Positions 1-8,122 of a stretch of DNA of 64,000 nt are shown here, piece by piece. The notes below the pieces were generated by a model that saw only the letters and a list, made by a program, of their open reading frames with translations, did not search any database and was not told the origin of the DNA. The translations under genes and the position numbers were made by a program. Position 1 is the stretch's first letter. The number at the start of each line of letters is the position of its first letter. The DNA is from Armatimonadota bacterium (GTDB lineage Bacteria > Sysuimicrobiota > Sysuimicrobiia > Sysuimicrobiales > Sysuimicrobiaceae): contig JAVKGW010000001.1 of the NCBI GenBank assembly GCA_031460175.1, positions 333,021-397,020 on the forward strand, in the 5' to 3' direction.

Positions 1-111
1 GTGGAGGTTGCCCCGTAGCGGAGGTCGGGGCTCATACGGCTCGTCCAGCCACAGGGAGACGGTGGGGCCTGCGGTGGAACCGACGGGTCGAAAGGCAAAC
101 GCGTCCGGCAC
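1..111 (-). CDS. Possible 5' part of a minus-strand gene running off the left edge
   Basis: The minus frame is open from about position 165 to the edge and reads like ordinary protein, with Trp, Tyr and Phe well spread rather than the Arg/Gly/Pro-rich look of shadow frames. A stop lies in frame just upstream. The first usable start is a GTG at 111-109 with a GGGAG 12 bases before it. The gene would diverge from the methyltransferase. Only about 37 codons are visible and I do not recognise the protein. Confidence 0.25.
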   Translation of the reverse strand, partial: MPDAFAFRPVGSTAGPTVSLWLDEPYEPRPPLRGNLH

Positions 112-213
112 ACGAGGATTGTACTCCCAGGGGAGGAGTTTCCAACCCTGCCGAGAACCAATTCAGGGGGAACGCCTGTACGCTATGCGTTCACGACGGA
201 TCGAGGAGCCGAA

Positions 214-1194
214 ATGAGGACTCCCTACATATACAGCAGAGGACGGTGCACCGCCCGCCTGTATGAGGGCGATAGCCTCTCCATGCCCGAGCTTCGGGAC
301 GAGGAAATCGCGTTGACCGTCACCTCTCCTCCTTACTGGAATTCCATTGACTACGATCGCCACGCTCAGGATCCCGGCCAGTGGTACCGAACCCGTTCCT
401 ACGGTCACGAGGACTACGAAAGTTTCTTAAATTGGCTGGTGCGTGCCTTCGGGGAGGTCTACCGTGTCACCAAACCCGGTGGTTATCTCTGTGTGGTCGT
501 CGGTACCGTCCTTTTTCAGGGTCGGCATTACCCGGTGCCGCAGGACCTGGTGAGTCGGTTGTCCCGGAGCGGGTGGGAATTCGAGCAGGACATTATCTGG
601 CACAAGACCACGGCGGGAGTCCGCAGGGCCGGGGTCTTCATCCAGAAACCGTATCCGGGGTATTACCACCCGAACATCATGACCGAGTACATCCTGGTTT
701 TCAGGAAGCCCGGGCCTCCCATTTACAGGGAGAGGACGGAGTCTGAGCGACGGAATGCTCGGGTGCCGGTCACAGACGTATTCACCCGGGACGTGGCCAA
801 CAACGTTTGGCATATCGCTCCGGTCCCTCCCGGTACCCTGGACCACCCGTGTCCGTTCCCCGAGGAAATTCCTTACCGCCTGATCCAGCTCTACTCTTAT
901 CCCGATGAGGTTGTTCTGGATCCGTTTCTGGGCTCGGGTCAGGTGGCGAAGGTGGCCCTGCACCTCGGGCGTCACGCGGTGGGCTACGACATCGTTCCTC
1001 AATACGTGACCTACGCCTACGGCAGGTTATCCGAGCCGCTTCGGGTAAGGCGAAAGCAACTGGTGGTGGAGTTCCGGGCGGTTGGCGTCTTTTCCCCTGT
1101 GGGGGGAGGGTGGAGCGGACGGGGGGAGGCACCGGCTGATGCGCAGCTGGAGCTGCGGACTTCGCATGCCCATCCGATGGATCCCCGCTCCTGA
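214..1194 (+). CDS. Beta-class DNA methyltransferase (N4-cytosine or N6-adenine)
   Basis: This 326-residue protein is a site-specific DNA amino-methyltransferase using S-adenosylmethionine. The catalytic motif TSPPYW lies at residues 37-42. The SAM-binding motif (LDPFLGSGQ) comes near residue 235. Catalytic motif first and SAM motif last is the beta-class order, so the product is N4-methylcytosine or N6-methyladenine rather than 5-methylcytosine. ATG 214 follows a GAGGAG. No restriction enuclease is visible, so it could be an orphan methylase or half of a system cut by the window edge. Codon use is less GC-biased than in neighbours, which suggests transfer. The 3' end overlaps the next gene. 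Confidence 0.88.
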   Translation: MRTPYIYSRGRCTARLYEGDSLSMPELRDEEIALTVTSPPYWNSIDYDRHAQDPGQWYRTRSYGHEDYESFLNWLVRAFGEVYRVTKPGGYLCVVVGTVLFQGRHYPVPQDLVSRLSRSGWEFEQDIIWHKTTAGVRRAGVFIQKPYPGYYHPNIMTEYILVFRKPGPPIYRERTESERRNARVPVTDVFTRDVANNVWHIAPVPPGTLDHPCPFPEEIPYRLIQLYSYPDEVVLDPFLGSGQVAKVALHLGRHAVGYDIVPQYVTYAYGRLSEPLRVRRKQLVVEFRAVGVFSPVGGGWSGRGEAPADAQLELRTSHAHPMDPRS

Positions 1195-1753
1195 CCTGCA
1201 CGCGCGCCTGGCGGAGTTCGTGGAGGCCCTGGGGTTCCATCACGTCCGGCTCGACCGGGTGCGCTGCGTGCGGGCCTACGGAGGGAGGGCCAACGCCTGG
1301 GCCCGCATCTGGGGGCTTCCCCGCATCTTCCAGGAGGCTTTTGGCATCGGTCCCGCCTACGTCATCGAGTTCCTGGAGCCCGGGTTCGGACGCCTCCCGC
1401 CGGACGAGCAGGACCGGGTGATCCTCCACGAGTTGCTGCACATCCCCTCAACCTTCAGCGGAGGCCTGCGGCCCGAGCGGTCCCGATCGTTCGTCATCAA
1501 CCGGCGCACCGTGGAACGGTACTACCGCCGCTACCTCCGCCTCACTGGACGAGGCGGCGCCGCAACAGCACCGCGGGGACGGGGAGGAGGACGGCCGCCA
1601 CGAGAAGGAGCCAGAGGAGGTCCCCCCAAGCCGCGGCGGGATCCCCGAAGGCGAAGGCCCGGGAGGCGCGCACCGCGTGGTACAGGGGTGCAAACCAGGC
1701 AGCCCGCTGCACCCAGTCGGGGAGGGCCTCCAGCGGGAAGAAGATCCCGCTGA
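1139..1753 (+). CDS. Putative zincin-like metallopeptidase (phage/archaeal metallopeptidase family)
   Basis: The protein carries the zinc-protease signature HELLH near residue 97, followed by IPSTFSGG, the typical pattern of a small putative metallopeptidase family found in archaea, phages and some bacteria. The substrate is unknown. The family's usual third-ligand region after FSGGL reads LRPERSR here, so a zinc ligand may be altered. ATG 1139 has a GGGGGAGG nine bases upstream and overlaps the methyltransferase end. ATG 1166 is an alternative. Homology seems to end near RRYLRL. The last 65 or so residues are Arg/Pro/Gly-rich and run antisense over the ABC permease gene, so the original stop may have been lost. 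Confidence 0.65.
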   Translation: MRSWSCGLRMPIRWIPAPDLHARLAEFVEALGFHHVRLDRVRCVRAYGGRANAWARIWGLPRIFQEAFGIGPAYVIEFLEPGFGRLPPDEQDRVILHELLHIPSTFSGGLRPERSRSFVINRRTVERYYRRYLRLTGRGGAATAPRGRGGGRPPREGARGGPPKPRRDPRRRRPGRRAPRGTGVQTRQPAAPSRGGPPAGRRSR

Positions 1754-2303
1754 ACATGAACTGGGGGGTGATCCACAGGGAGAAGTAGTACGTGAAGAGG
1801 TCGATGGAGGGGGTGAGGGCGGTGAAGGCGAGGCCGAGTGCGGAGAACACCAGTCCTGCGACGAAGAACACCGCGGGAAGAAGGAGGCTCCACCAGGACT
1901 GCACCGCGCCGAACAGGGCCGCCACGGCCGAAAAGGCGCTCCCGTAGATCACGCTGCGGGTCGCCCCCCAGAGCACCTCCCCCACCGCTAGGTCCTCCGC
2001 GGAAAGCGGCGTGGTGATGATGGCCTCGTAGGCGCGCTCGTAGGCGAACTGCACGTAGGCGTTGTAGGTACACTCGAAGGTCGCCCCGTACATGGCCGCG
2101 GAGGCCGCGAGCCCCGTGGCCACGAAGGCCATGTACGGAACCCCGTCCACCTCCCGCAGGTAGCTTCCCAGCCCCACCCCCAGGGCCACGAGGTACAGCA
2201 CGGGCTCCAGGAAGTTCTCCGGGAGCGCGGTGAGGAAGATCCGTCGGAAGATGAGGAGGTTGCGCTGCCAGAACCGGAACGCACCCCGCAACGAAAGGTC
2301 CAT
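1542..2303 (-). CDS. ABC-2 type transporter permease (NodJ/DrrB-like)
   Basis: This 253-residue membrane protein has about six hydrophobic segments, including a conserved FSGIFFP stretch in the fifth segment as in ABC-2 export permeases. With the ATPase encoded just upstream it should form an exporter. NodIJ, daunorubicin and lipid-exporting relatives are known, but the substrate here is not evident. ATG 2303 overlaps the ATPase stop as TGATG, so the two are translationally coupled. Its last 212 bases overlap the end of the convergent metallopeptidase frame. Confidence 0.88.
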   Translation of the reverse strand: MDLSLRGAFRFWQRNLLIFRRIFLTALPENFLEPVLYLVALGVGLGSYLREVDGVPYMAFVATGLAASAAMYGATFECTYNAYVQFAYERAYEAIITTPLSAEDLAVGEVLWGATRSVIYGSAFSAVAALFGAVQSWWSLLLPAVFFVAGLVFSALGLAFTALTPSIDLFTYYFSLWITPQFMFSGIFFPLEALPDWVQRAAWFAPLYHAVRASRAFAFGDPAAAWGDLLWLLLVAAVLLPVPAVLLRRRLVQ

Positions 2304-3223
2304 CACTCCCGTAGCCTCCTTCCCGTGAGTCGCAGGAACACGTCCTCCAAGGTGGCCCGCCGCAAGGCCACGCCCTCGATGGGGAGGTCCAGACTTCGCA
2401 CCTGGTGCACCAGCCGCTCCCCGTCCCGGGTGTGGAGCAGGACCCGGTCCCCCGTCACCTCGTGGGCCTCCGCCAGGGCGCGCAGCCGCTCCACCGCGGC
2501 CGCGGGGCCGTCCGGCGCGAGCTGGACCTCCACCACCTCCCGCCCCACGTAGCGCTCCACGAGTTCCCGGGGCGGGCCCTCCGCCACGATTCGGCCACCG
2601 TCCACGATGGCCACCCGGTCGCACAGCTGCTCCGCCTCCTCCATGTAGTGGGTGGTGAGGATCTGGGTGATGCCGGCCCGCTTAAGCTGGCGCAGCCGCT
2701 CCCACACCGCGTGCCGGGCCTGCGGATCGAGCCCCGTGGTGGGCTCGTCCAGGATCAGCAGGCGGGGGTCGCTGATGAGGGCCCGGGCGATCATCAGCCG
2801 ACGCTGCATTCCGCCGCTGAGGCGCGGGATGCGCTCGTGGGCCCGATTTTGGAGCTCCACGAACCGCAACAGCTCCTCCGCCCGCCGGGCCGCCTCCGCC
2901 CAGCTCAACCCGTAGTACCGGCCGTACACCAGGAGGTTCTCCCGGACCGTCAGGGCCTCGTCCAGGGTGGTGGCCTGGTGGACGACGCCGATCCGCTGCT
3001 TGATGCGCCGGGGGTGGTGCCGCACGTCCAGGCCGAAGACCCGCAGGACGCCTTCCGTGGGCCGGGCCGCGCCGTAGATCATCTTCATGGTGGTGGTCTT
3101 GCCCGCGCCGTTGGGGCCCAGGAACCCGAAACACTCGCCCGCGCGGACCTCGAAGGAGATCCCGTCCACCGCGAGGACCGTTCCGAACCGCTTGGAGAGC
3201 TTTTTGGCTTCCACCACGGTCAT
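2303..3223 (-). CDS. ABC transporter ATP-binding protein, ABC-2 export type
   Basis: This 306-residue ATPase has Walker A (GPNGAGKTTT), the ABC signature (LSGGMQRR), Walker B with DEPTTGLDP, and the C-terminal extension common in the CcmA/NodI/DrrA group. It powers export by the permease encoded immediately downstream. ATG 3223 begins MTVVEAKKLSKRFG. The gene starts a two-gene operon. The upstream interval with the hairpin repeats separates it from the divergent rsgA. Confidence 0.92.
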   Translation of the reverse strand: MTVVEAKKLSKRFGTVLAVDGISFEVRAGECFGFLGPNGAGKTTTMKMIYGAARPTEGVLRVFGLDVRHHPRRIKQRIGVVHQATTLDEALTVRENLLVYGRYYGLSWAEAARRAEELLRFVELQNRAHERIPRLSGGMQRRLMIARALISDPRLLILDEPTTGLDPQARHAVWERLRQLKRAGITQILTTHYMEEAEQLCDRVAIVDGGRIVAEGPPRELVERYVGREVVEVQLAPDGPAAAVERLRALAEAHEVTGDRVLLHTRDGERLVHQVRSLDLPIEGVALRRATLEDVFLRLTGRRLRE

Positions 3224-3245
3224 ATGATCCCTCCCGCGCCGGAAA

Positions 3246-3340
3246 CCCCGGACCGAAGCCCGGGGAAGAGGCGAGGAAGTGACCCGGCGCTAGACCATGA
3301 CGGTCTAAGTGTCCGGCAAGCCCCGGACTGAAGTCCGGGG
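3246..3340. repeat. Pair of near-identical 20-bp hairpins flanking a smaller inverted repeat
   Basis: Positions 3246-3265 and 3321-3340 are 20-bp hairpin sequences that match at 18 of 20 positions. Both have a CCCCGGAC arm and a GAAG core, in the same orientation. The second is a perfect 8-bp stem with a TGAA loop. Between them, 3291-3296 and 3302-3307 form TAGACC/GGTCTA. Such GAAG-centred hairpins resemble REP elements or IS200/IS605-type subterminal hairpins. A bidirectional terminator role is also possible, though no U-tract follows. Confidence 0.6.
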
Positions 3341-3383
3341 TGAAGGGATTTCCACCTCCGTCGCCAACTTCCTAGGATGGCGC

Positions 3384-4304
3384 ATGATGGAGGGAATCGT
3401 CACCAAGGCCGTGGGCGGGTTCTTCTTCGTGCACCACGGAGGCCGCACGTATCGGTGCGTGGCCCGGGGCAAGCTGCGCCGCCGGATGGCGGAGGGGGAG
3501 GGTCCCGGTCGCATCGTGCCCGGGGACCGGGTCCGGTTTGGGCTCCTCTCCGGGGAGGAGGGCGTCATCGAGGAGGTGCTGCCGCGGACCCACCAGCTGG
3601 CAAAGCCCGCGGCCGCGGATCCCCACCGCCTCCAGGTCATCGCCGCGAACGTGGACCAGGCCTGCGTGGTCTTCGCGAGCCGCCGGCCAGACCCCGACCC
3701 GCACGCCATCGACCGCTTCCTGGCCTTGGCGGAGGGGAGCGGGCTCCGGCCCTTCCTCTGCTTTAACAAGGTGGACCTGGGCGAGCCCGGGGAGCTCGCG
3801 CACCTGTACGGACGCATCGGCTATCCCGTGCTGCGCACGAGCGCCCTCACCGGCGAGGGCCTGGAGACCCTGCGGGAGACCCTGCGCGGCCACCTCACGG
3901 TGATCGTGGGGCCCAGCGGGGTGGGCAAAAGCAGCCTCCTCAACGCCCTGCTGCGTACCCACCGCCTCCGGGTGGGGGAGGTGAGCCCCCGGACCGGGCG
4001 GGGCCGGCACACCACCACCGCCGCGGAGCTGGTGACGGTGGGGGAGGACGCCTTCGTGGTGGATACCCCGGGGGTTCAGGTCCTGGAGTTCGTGCACCTG
4101 CGGCCCGAGGAGATCGCTCGGTGTTTTCCGGAAATCCGGGAGCGGGCAAGGGGGTGTGCGTTCGGGGACTGCCTGCACCGTGCGGAGCCGGGTTGCGCGG
4201 TCCGGGAGGCCATCGCGGCGGGGGAGATCCCCCTCAGCCGGTACGAGAGCTACCTGCGCATGTTGGAGGAGGCGGAGGAGGCGGAGCGGGAGCGGTACGC
4301 ATGA
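3384..4304 (+). CDS. rsgA: Ribosome small-subunit biogenesis GTPase RsgA
   Basis: RsgA is a circularly permuted GTPase that acts in late 30S maturation. Order of motifs: N-terminal OB fold, G4 (NKVD, about residue 128), G1 P-loop (GPSGVGKSS, about 176), G3 (DTPG, about 226), then the zinc-binding C-C-H-C cluster from about residue 258 (CAFGDCLH...PGC). G4 before G1 is diagnostic. I chose ATG 3384 because the OB fold starts there. An upstream in-frame extension runs through the hairpin repeat and is unlikely to be translated. The stop overlaps the next gene as ATGA. Confidence 0.95.
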   Translation: MMEGIVTKAVGGFFFVHHGGRTYRCVARGKLRRRMAEGEGPGRIVPGDRVRFGLLSGEEGVIEEVLPRTHQLAKPAAADPHRLQVIAANVDQACVVFASRRPDPDPHAIDRFLALAEGSGLRPFLCFNKVDLGEPGELAHLYGRIGYPVLRTSALTGEGLETLRETLRGHLTVIVGPSGVGKSSLLNALLRTHRLRVGEVSPRTGRGRHTTTAAELVTVGEDAFVVDTPGVQVLEFVHLRPEEIARCFPEIRERARGCAFGDCLHRAEPGCAVREAIAAGEIPLSRYESYLRMLEEAEEAERERYA

Positions 4305-4945
4305 CCACCCGGGTGTTCCTGGTGCGCCACGGGCAGACGGAGTGGAACGCCCAGCGCCGCTATCAGGGCCGCTCCGACTCTCCCCTCACGCCCCTCGGGC
4401 AGGATCAGATGCGTCGGCTCGCCGCGGCCCTCGCTCAGGAGCCCGTGGCCGCGGTGTATACGAGCCCCCTCGGTCGGTGCCGGTGGGGCGCGGAGCGCAT
4501 CGCGGCCGTGCACGGGCTAGAACCCATCCCGGAGCCGGATCTGGTGGAGCTGAACCACGGGATCCTCGACGGCTTGCGGGTGGAGGAGATGGAGGCGGAG
4601 GTGGGGGAACTCGTGCGCCGGTGGTGGCGGGATCCGGCCCGGGTGCGCCTGCCGGGCGGGGAGACTCTGGAGGAGGCCCGGGCCCGGGCCATGCGGGCCT
4701 TTGGACGCATCGTGGCGGAGCATCCTAACGGGACCGTGGTGGTGGTTTCCCACGCGGGCATCAACCGTCTGATCCTCCTCACCCTGCTCGGTGCACCCCT
4801 CAGTGCCTACTTCCGCCTGCAGCAGCACAACGGCGCCATCAACCTCATCGAGGCCTCCGGGGAGGAGGCGCGCATCGTCACCCTCAACGACACCTGCTAC
4901 CTCAAGCTCCCCTCGGAGGACCCAGGGCTGATCGGGCAGGAGTAG
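4301..4945 (+). CDS. Histidine phosphatase (phosphoglycerate mutase-like)
   Basis: This 214-residue member of histidine phosphatase branch 1 has the phospho-histidine motif LVRHGQTEWN at the N terminus and the second catalytic histidine in VVSHAGINR. Relatives include alpha-ribazole phosphatase, broad-specificity GpmB-type phosphatases and cofactor-dependent mutases. Sequence alone does not fix the substrate. It overlaps rsgA by ATGA. The window also encodes an ApgM-type phosphoglycerate mutase, so a glycolytic mutase role is not required here. Confidence 0.85.
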   Translation: MTTRVFLVRHGQTEWNAQRRYQGRSDSPLTPLGQDQMRRLAAALAQEPVAAVYTSPLGRCRWGAERIAAVHGLEPIPEPDLVELNHGILDGLRVEEMEAEVGELVRRWWRDPARVRLPGGETLEEARARAMRAFGRIVAEHPNGTVVVVSHAGINRLILLTLLGAPLSAYFRLQQHNGAINLIEASGEEARIVTLNDTCYLKLPSEDPGLIGQE

Positions 4946-4947
4946 CC

Positions 4948-5814
4948 TCAGGCCTCCCGCCGCTCGGCCCCTCCCGGGGTGCGGACGGGCGCGGGAGGGC
5001 GATAGGGGACGGGGATGTACTCCACGGAGGGCCGACGCTGGGGGGCCTGCGGGTAGAGGTCCATGAGGGCGTAGATCTCCCGCGGCATTTCCGTGGAGAC
5101 CCGCAGCCCTAGGCCCCGCACCTCCTCCACGGTGATGGGGTAGTCGTGGGTCCACCGGCCCGAGGACAGCTGCTCCGCCACCTCCTCCGCCCGCTCGGGC
5201 GGGAGCTTGTCGGACAGGAGATCCCGGACCGTCTCCCGGACCTGCCGCAGGGCCTTCTCCGCGATGTCCGCGAGGATGATGGTCTGGTCTTCCACCTCGT
5301 TGAGGTTCTTGGTCTGCAGCACCCGCAGGATGCTGGCCGCGGGGAACTGGCCCAGCTGCGGGTCCACGGGCCCTAGGACCGCGTGGGGGTCCATCACGAT
5401 CTCGTCCGCGGCCAGGGCGATCAGCGTCCCGCCGGACATGGCGTAGTGCGGGACGAACACCGTCACCTTCCCGGGCCGCTCCCGCAACGCCCGGGCGATC
5501 TGCTCCGCGGCCAGCACGAGCCCTCCGGGTGTGTGCAGGATGAGGTCAATGGGCATCTCCGGCGGAGTGAGCCGGATGGCCCGTAGGACCTCCTCGGAGT
5601 CATGGATGTCGATGTACCGCATGAGGGGGAAGCCCAAAAGGCTCATGGTCTCCTGCCGGTGGATGAGGGCGATGACGCGGCTGGAGCGCTTGCGCTCCAG
5701 CTCCCGCATCAGCCGCATGCGGGCCGCCTCGAGCCACCGGCGTTGAACCACGGGCTGCAGCGCAGATATGATAAAGAACAGCCAGAGTACATCGAGGACG
5801 GTCATCGCGCTCAC
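4948..5814 (-). CDS. SDH-family ClpP-fold serine protease, membrane-anchored
   Basis: The 288-residue protein begins with a hydrophobic anchor (VLWLFFIISAL) and continues into a ClpP/crotonase-fold domain. Its motifs HTPGG, YAMSGGT (nucleophile serine) and DPHAVLGPVDPQLG are those of the serine dehydrogenase proteinase (SDH_sah) family. These are thought to be membrane-associated peptidases without their own ATPase, but their targets are poorly known. The start is GTG 5814, with GGGAG five bases upstream. ATG 5805 is in frame. It is convergent with the phosphatase gene, leaving a 2-base gap. Confidence 0.85.
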   Translation of the reverse strand: MSAMTVLDVLWLFFIISALQPVVQRRWLEAARMRLMRELERKRSSRVIALIHRQETMSLLGFPLMRYIDIHDSEEVLRAIRLTPPEMPIDLILHTPGGLVLAAEQIARALRERPGKVTVFVPHYAMSGGTLIALAADEIVMDPHAVLGPVDPQLGQFPAASILRVLQTKNLNEVEDQTIILADIAEKALRQVRETVRDLLSDKLPPERAEEVAEQLSSGRWTHDYPITVEEVRGLGLRVSTEMPREIYALMDLYPQAPQRRPSVEYIPVPYRPPAPVRTPGGAERREA

Positions 5815-5849
5815 CGAGACTCCCTGCGGGGATTCACGAAGAGGATAGC

Positions 5850-7283
5850 ATGGGGACGCGAGATCCCGAGACCCGTCGGTTGGAGATCCGGCTCGGTGCC
5901 CGGGTGGAGACCGCGGACGGGCCTGTGGGGCAGGTCACGCGGGTGGTGGTGAGCCCGCGGGAGCGACGCATCCGGGCCCTCGTGGTCCGAGATCCCCAGG
6001 GTCGGGAGGTCCTCGTCCCCGCGGATCGGGTGGCGGACGCCACGGAGGAGGAAGTCCGGCTGGCCCTGCGGCTGTCGGACCTCGATCGGCTGGAGCCGTA
6101 TCGGGCCGGGGATCACGCGCCCGCGAGCCTTGCGTGGCCCGGCTGGAAAGGGTTGCGCTCGGACGGGGCCCTGTTGCGGCTTCCGGGCTCGTTGCGCCGG
6201 ATGGAGGGGGTGGAGCGGCGGGTGGAGGCGGAGGCCGAAGCCCGGCCCGACGAGTCCTTCGCCACCATCCGCCGAGGGCAGCGGGTGCTGTGTCACGACG
6301 GCCCCATCGGGCAGGTGGACATGGTGCTGGTGGACGCGCAGACCGGGAAGGTCCAGCACCTGGTGATCCGCCGGGGATGGCTGTTTTCCCGGGACGTGGC
6401 GGTGCCCGCGGACTGGGTGAGCACCATCACCCCGGACGCGGTGATCCTGGAGGCTTCCCGGGAGGCGGTGGCGCACCTCCCCCTGTACCGTCCGGACGAC
6501 GAGCTGCGGCGGGACGTGGAGGAGGCCCTGCACCGGGACGAGCTGTTGCGGGTTCTGGGGCTTCCCATCCGCGTGGAGGTGGAGGACGGGGTCGTGCACC
6601 TGCTGGGGCACGTGCACAACCGGGCGCTCGCGGCCCGCGCGGAGGAACTGACGCGTTCCGTCCCGGGCGTCCTGGGCGTGGAGAACCGGCTCGTGGTAGA
6701 CCTCGAGCTCCTCCAGCAGGTCTCCGCGGCGCTGGTGGCCAACCCGAAGGTGCGGCACCTCCCCGTGCACGTGCGGGTTCGGGAAGGCATCGTGGAGCTC
6801 ACGGGCTCCGCTCCCACCCTGGAGGACGCCCGGGAGGTGGAGCGCACCGTGGCAGCGCTTCCGGGCGTGCGGGCGGTCAGCAACCGCCTCGCCGCACCCG
6901 GGATCCCGGAGCGCTGGGCGTGGGTGGTGCAGCCGGAGGTGGGCCAGCCCGTATTCGCCACGGACGTGGAGGTGGGCCGGGTGGAGGCGGTGGTCCTCGA
7001 TCCCGCGAGCCGCCGGGTGGTGGGGGTGGTGGTGCACGGCGAGTTCCCGGATGCGGGTGCCCCTCCGGACGCCGCGGGTCCGCTGTGGGAGCGGAGCGTG
7101 GTGATCCCGCTGGAGCAGGTTGAGCGGGTGACCCTGGGCGGGGTGTTCCTCAACGTGCACGCGGGCGCCGCCGCGGAGAACCCGGACCTGGATCCGGAGC
7201 GGTACCCCCCTCCGCCTCCGGACTGGACGCCCCCGTTTCCCTACCGTGAGGGGGACGTGCGGTTGATGCCGGAGCGGACCTAA
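5850..7283 (+). CDS. PRC-barrel and BON domain protein
   Basis: This 477-residue protein has no signal peptide. It opens with a PRC-barrel-like domain (RLGARVETADGPVGQVTRVVV), then a second PRC-like unit (CHDGPIGQVDMVLVD). Two BON modules follow in the middle (each pattern VRVxxGxVxLxGxV, ending VPGVxxVxNRL), and a third PRC-like segment lies near the C terminus. PRC barrels bind proteins or RNA, and BON domains often bind membranes or peptidoglycan. Together they suggest a stress or envelope-linked adaptor with no known reaction. ATG 5850 follows AGAGGA. The stop overlaps the convergent ParB-like gene by four bases. Confidence 0.8.
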   Translation: MGTRDPETRRLEIRLGARVETADGPVGQVTRVVVSPRERRIRALVVRDPQGREVLVPADRVADATEEEVRLALRLSDLDRLEPYRAGDHAPASLAWPGWKGLRSDGALLRLPGSLRRMEGVERRVEAEAEARPDESFATIRRGQRVLCHDGPIGQVDMVLVDAQTGKVQHLVIRRGWLFSRDVAVPADWVSTITPDAVILEASREAVAHLPLYRPDDELRRDVEEALHRDELLRVLGLPIRVEVEDGVVHLLGHVHNRALAARAEELTRSVPGVLGVENRLVVDLELLQQVSAALVANPKVRHLPVHVRVREGIVELTGSAPTLEDAREVERTVAALPGVRAVSNRLAAPGIPERWAWVVQPEVGQPVFATDVEVGRVEAVVLDPASRRVVGVVVHGEFPDAGAPPDAAGPLWERSVVIPLEQVERVTLGGVFLNVHAGAAAENPDLDPERYPPPPPDWTPPFPYREGDVRLMPERT

Positions 7284-8122
7284 CCCCTTTCCTCCCCGAA
7301 CACCCGCTGCGGGTCCCGCTCGAGTTCCCGGAGCCGCTGGAGGAGCGCGTCGAAGAGGACGTCGAAGGCCACGGGCGTGCGCTTGCGGCGATGCGGGTTT
7401 GCGGCGTTGATGATCTGGTGGTAGACGTAGGGATGCCAGGTGCCCGCCTCCCGCAGTTGGGCCGCCACCGCGTGCACGAGCCGGTCCGCCTCCAGGAGCT
7501 TTGTGGCCCGGCTTCTCCGGATCTCGTAGGCGGTGCGGAGGGGGTCCGGGACAAACCCGTCGCACCTTCGCAGGAGCTGCTCGAAGGCGCTGCCCAGTAG
7601 CTTCTCGTTCTGCTCGTAGGCGATCCCCAGGGTCACGAAGTACGGGTGCTCCAGGGTGTCCACGATCTCGGGATCGCTCTCGGGAAGCTCCGGCCGGGCC
7701 TGGAGGTGCTGGCGGTAGATGGCCAGGGCCACCTGCGCCTTCTCCCGGACGTTGGGCTCCTTCTCGATGTTGAGGTTCATCATGCGCTCCGCCAGGGCGG
7801 GGGGCACCACGACCACGGGGAGCTCCCGGAGCCCCAGCTCCTTGGCCGCCAGGAACCGGTGCTGGCCGTCGATGATCAAATACTCCCCCTGGCGGAGGGC
7901 TTTGGGCACCGCCACCACCGGCACGAGGAACCCCAGCCGCTCGATGGAGGTCACCAGGCGACGCACGAGTCCCGTGCTGGGCTTGCGCTGGTGGGCGATG
8001 ACCTCCAGCCGATCCACGGGCACCACGGTGAACAGGAGCTCCTGACCCCGGTGGGGATCCACAAAGGGAAAGGCCTTCGGGGGCGCTACCGCGCCCGACG
8101 CCGCCGTCCTCCGCTTGGCCAC
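7280..8122 (-). CDS. ParB/Srx-fold domain protein with DGQHR motif
   Basis: The 280-residue protein has a ParB N-terminal-like domain: a substrate-arm segment (VPVDRLEVIAHQRKP), then IIDGQHRFLAAKELG, the nucleotide-binding ParB/sulfiredoxin-fold motif. A helical C-terminal half follows. The usual ParB helix-turn-helix is not obvious and no ParA is adjacent, so classical chromosome partition is doubtful. DGQHR-type relatives often sit in defence or mobile contexts. GTG 8122 is preceded by GAGGAGGTG. The start overlaps the end of the upstream small gene, so the two form an operon. Confidence 0.7.
   Translation of the reverse strand: MAKRRTAASGAVAPPKAFPFVDPHRGQELLFTVVPVDRLEVIAHQRKPSTGLVRRLVTSIERLGFLVPVVAVPKALRQGEYLIIDGQHRFLAAKELGLRELPVVVVPPALAERMMNLNIEKEPNVREKAQVALAIYRQHLQARPELPESDPEIVDTLEHPYFVTLGIAYEQNEKLLGSAFEQLLRRCDGFVPDPLRTAYEIRRSRATKLLEADRLVHAVAAQLREAGTWHPYVYHQIINAANPHRRKRTPVAFDVLFDALLQRLRELERDPQRVFGEERG

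Noticed and set aside
3309-3383. Longer rsgA N terminus starting at 3309
   Set aside because: The extra 25 codons run through a hairpin repeat and have no homology. The OB fold starts at ATG 3384.
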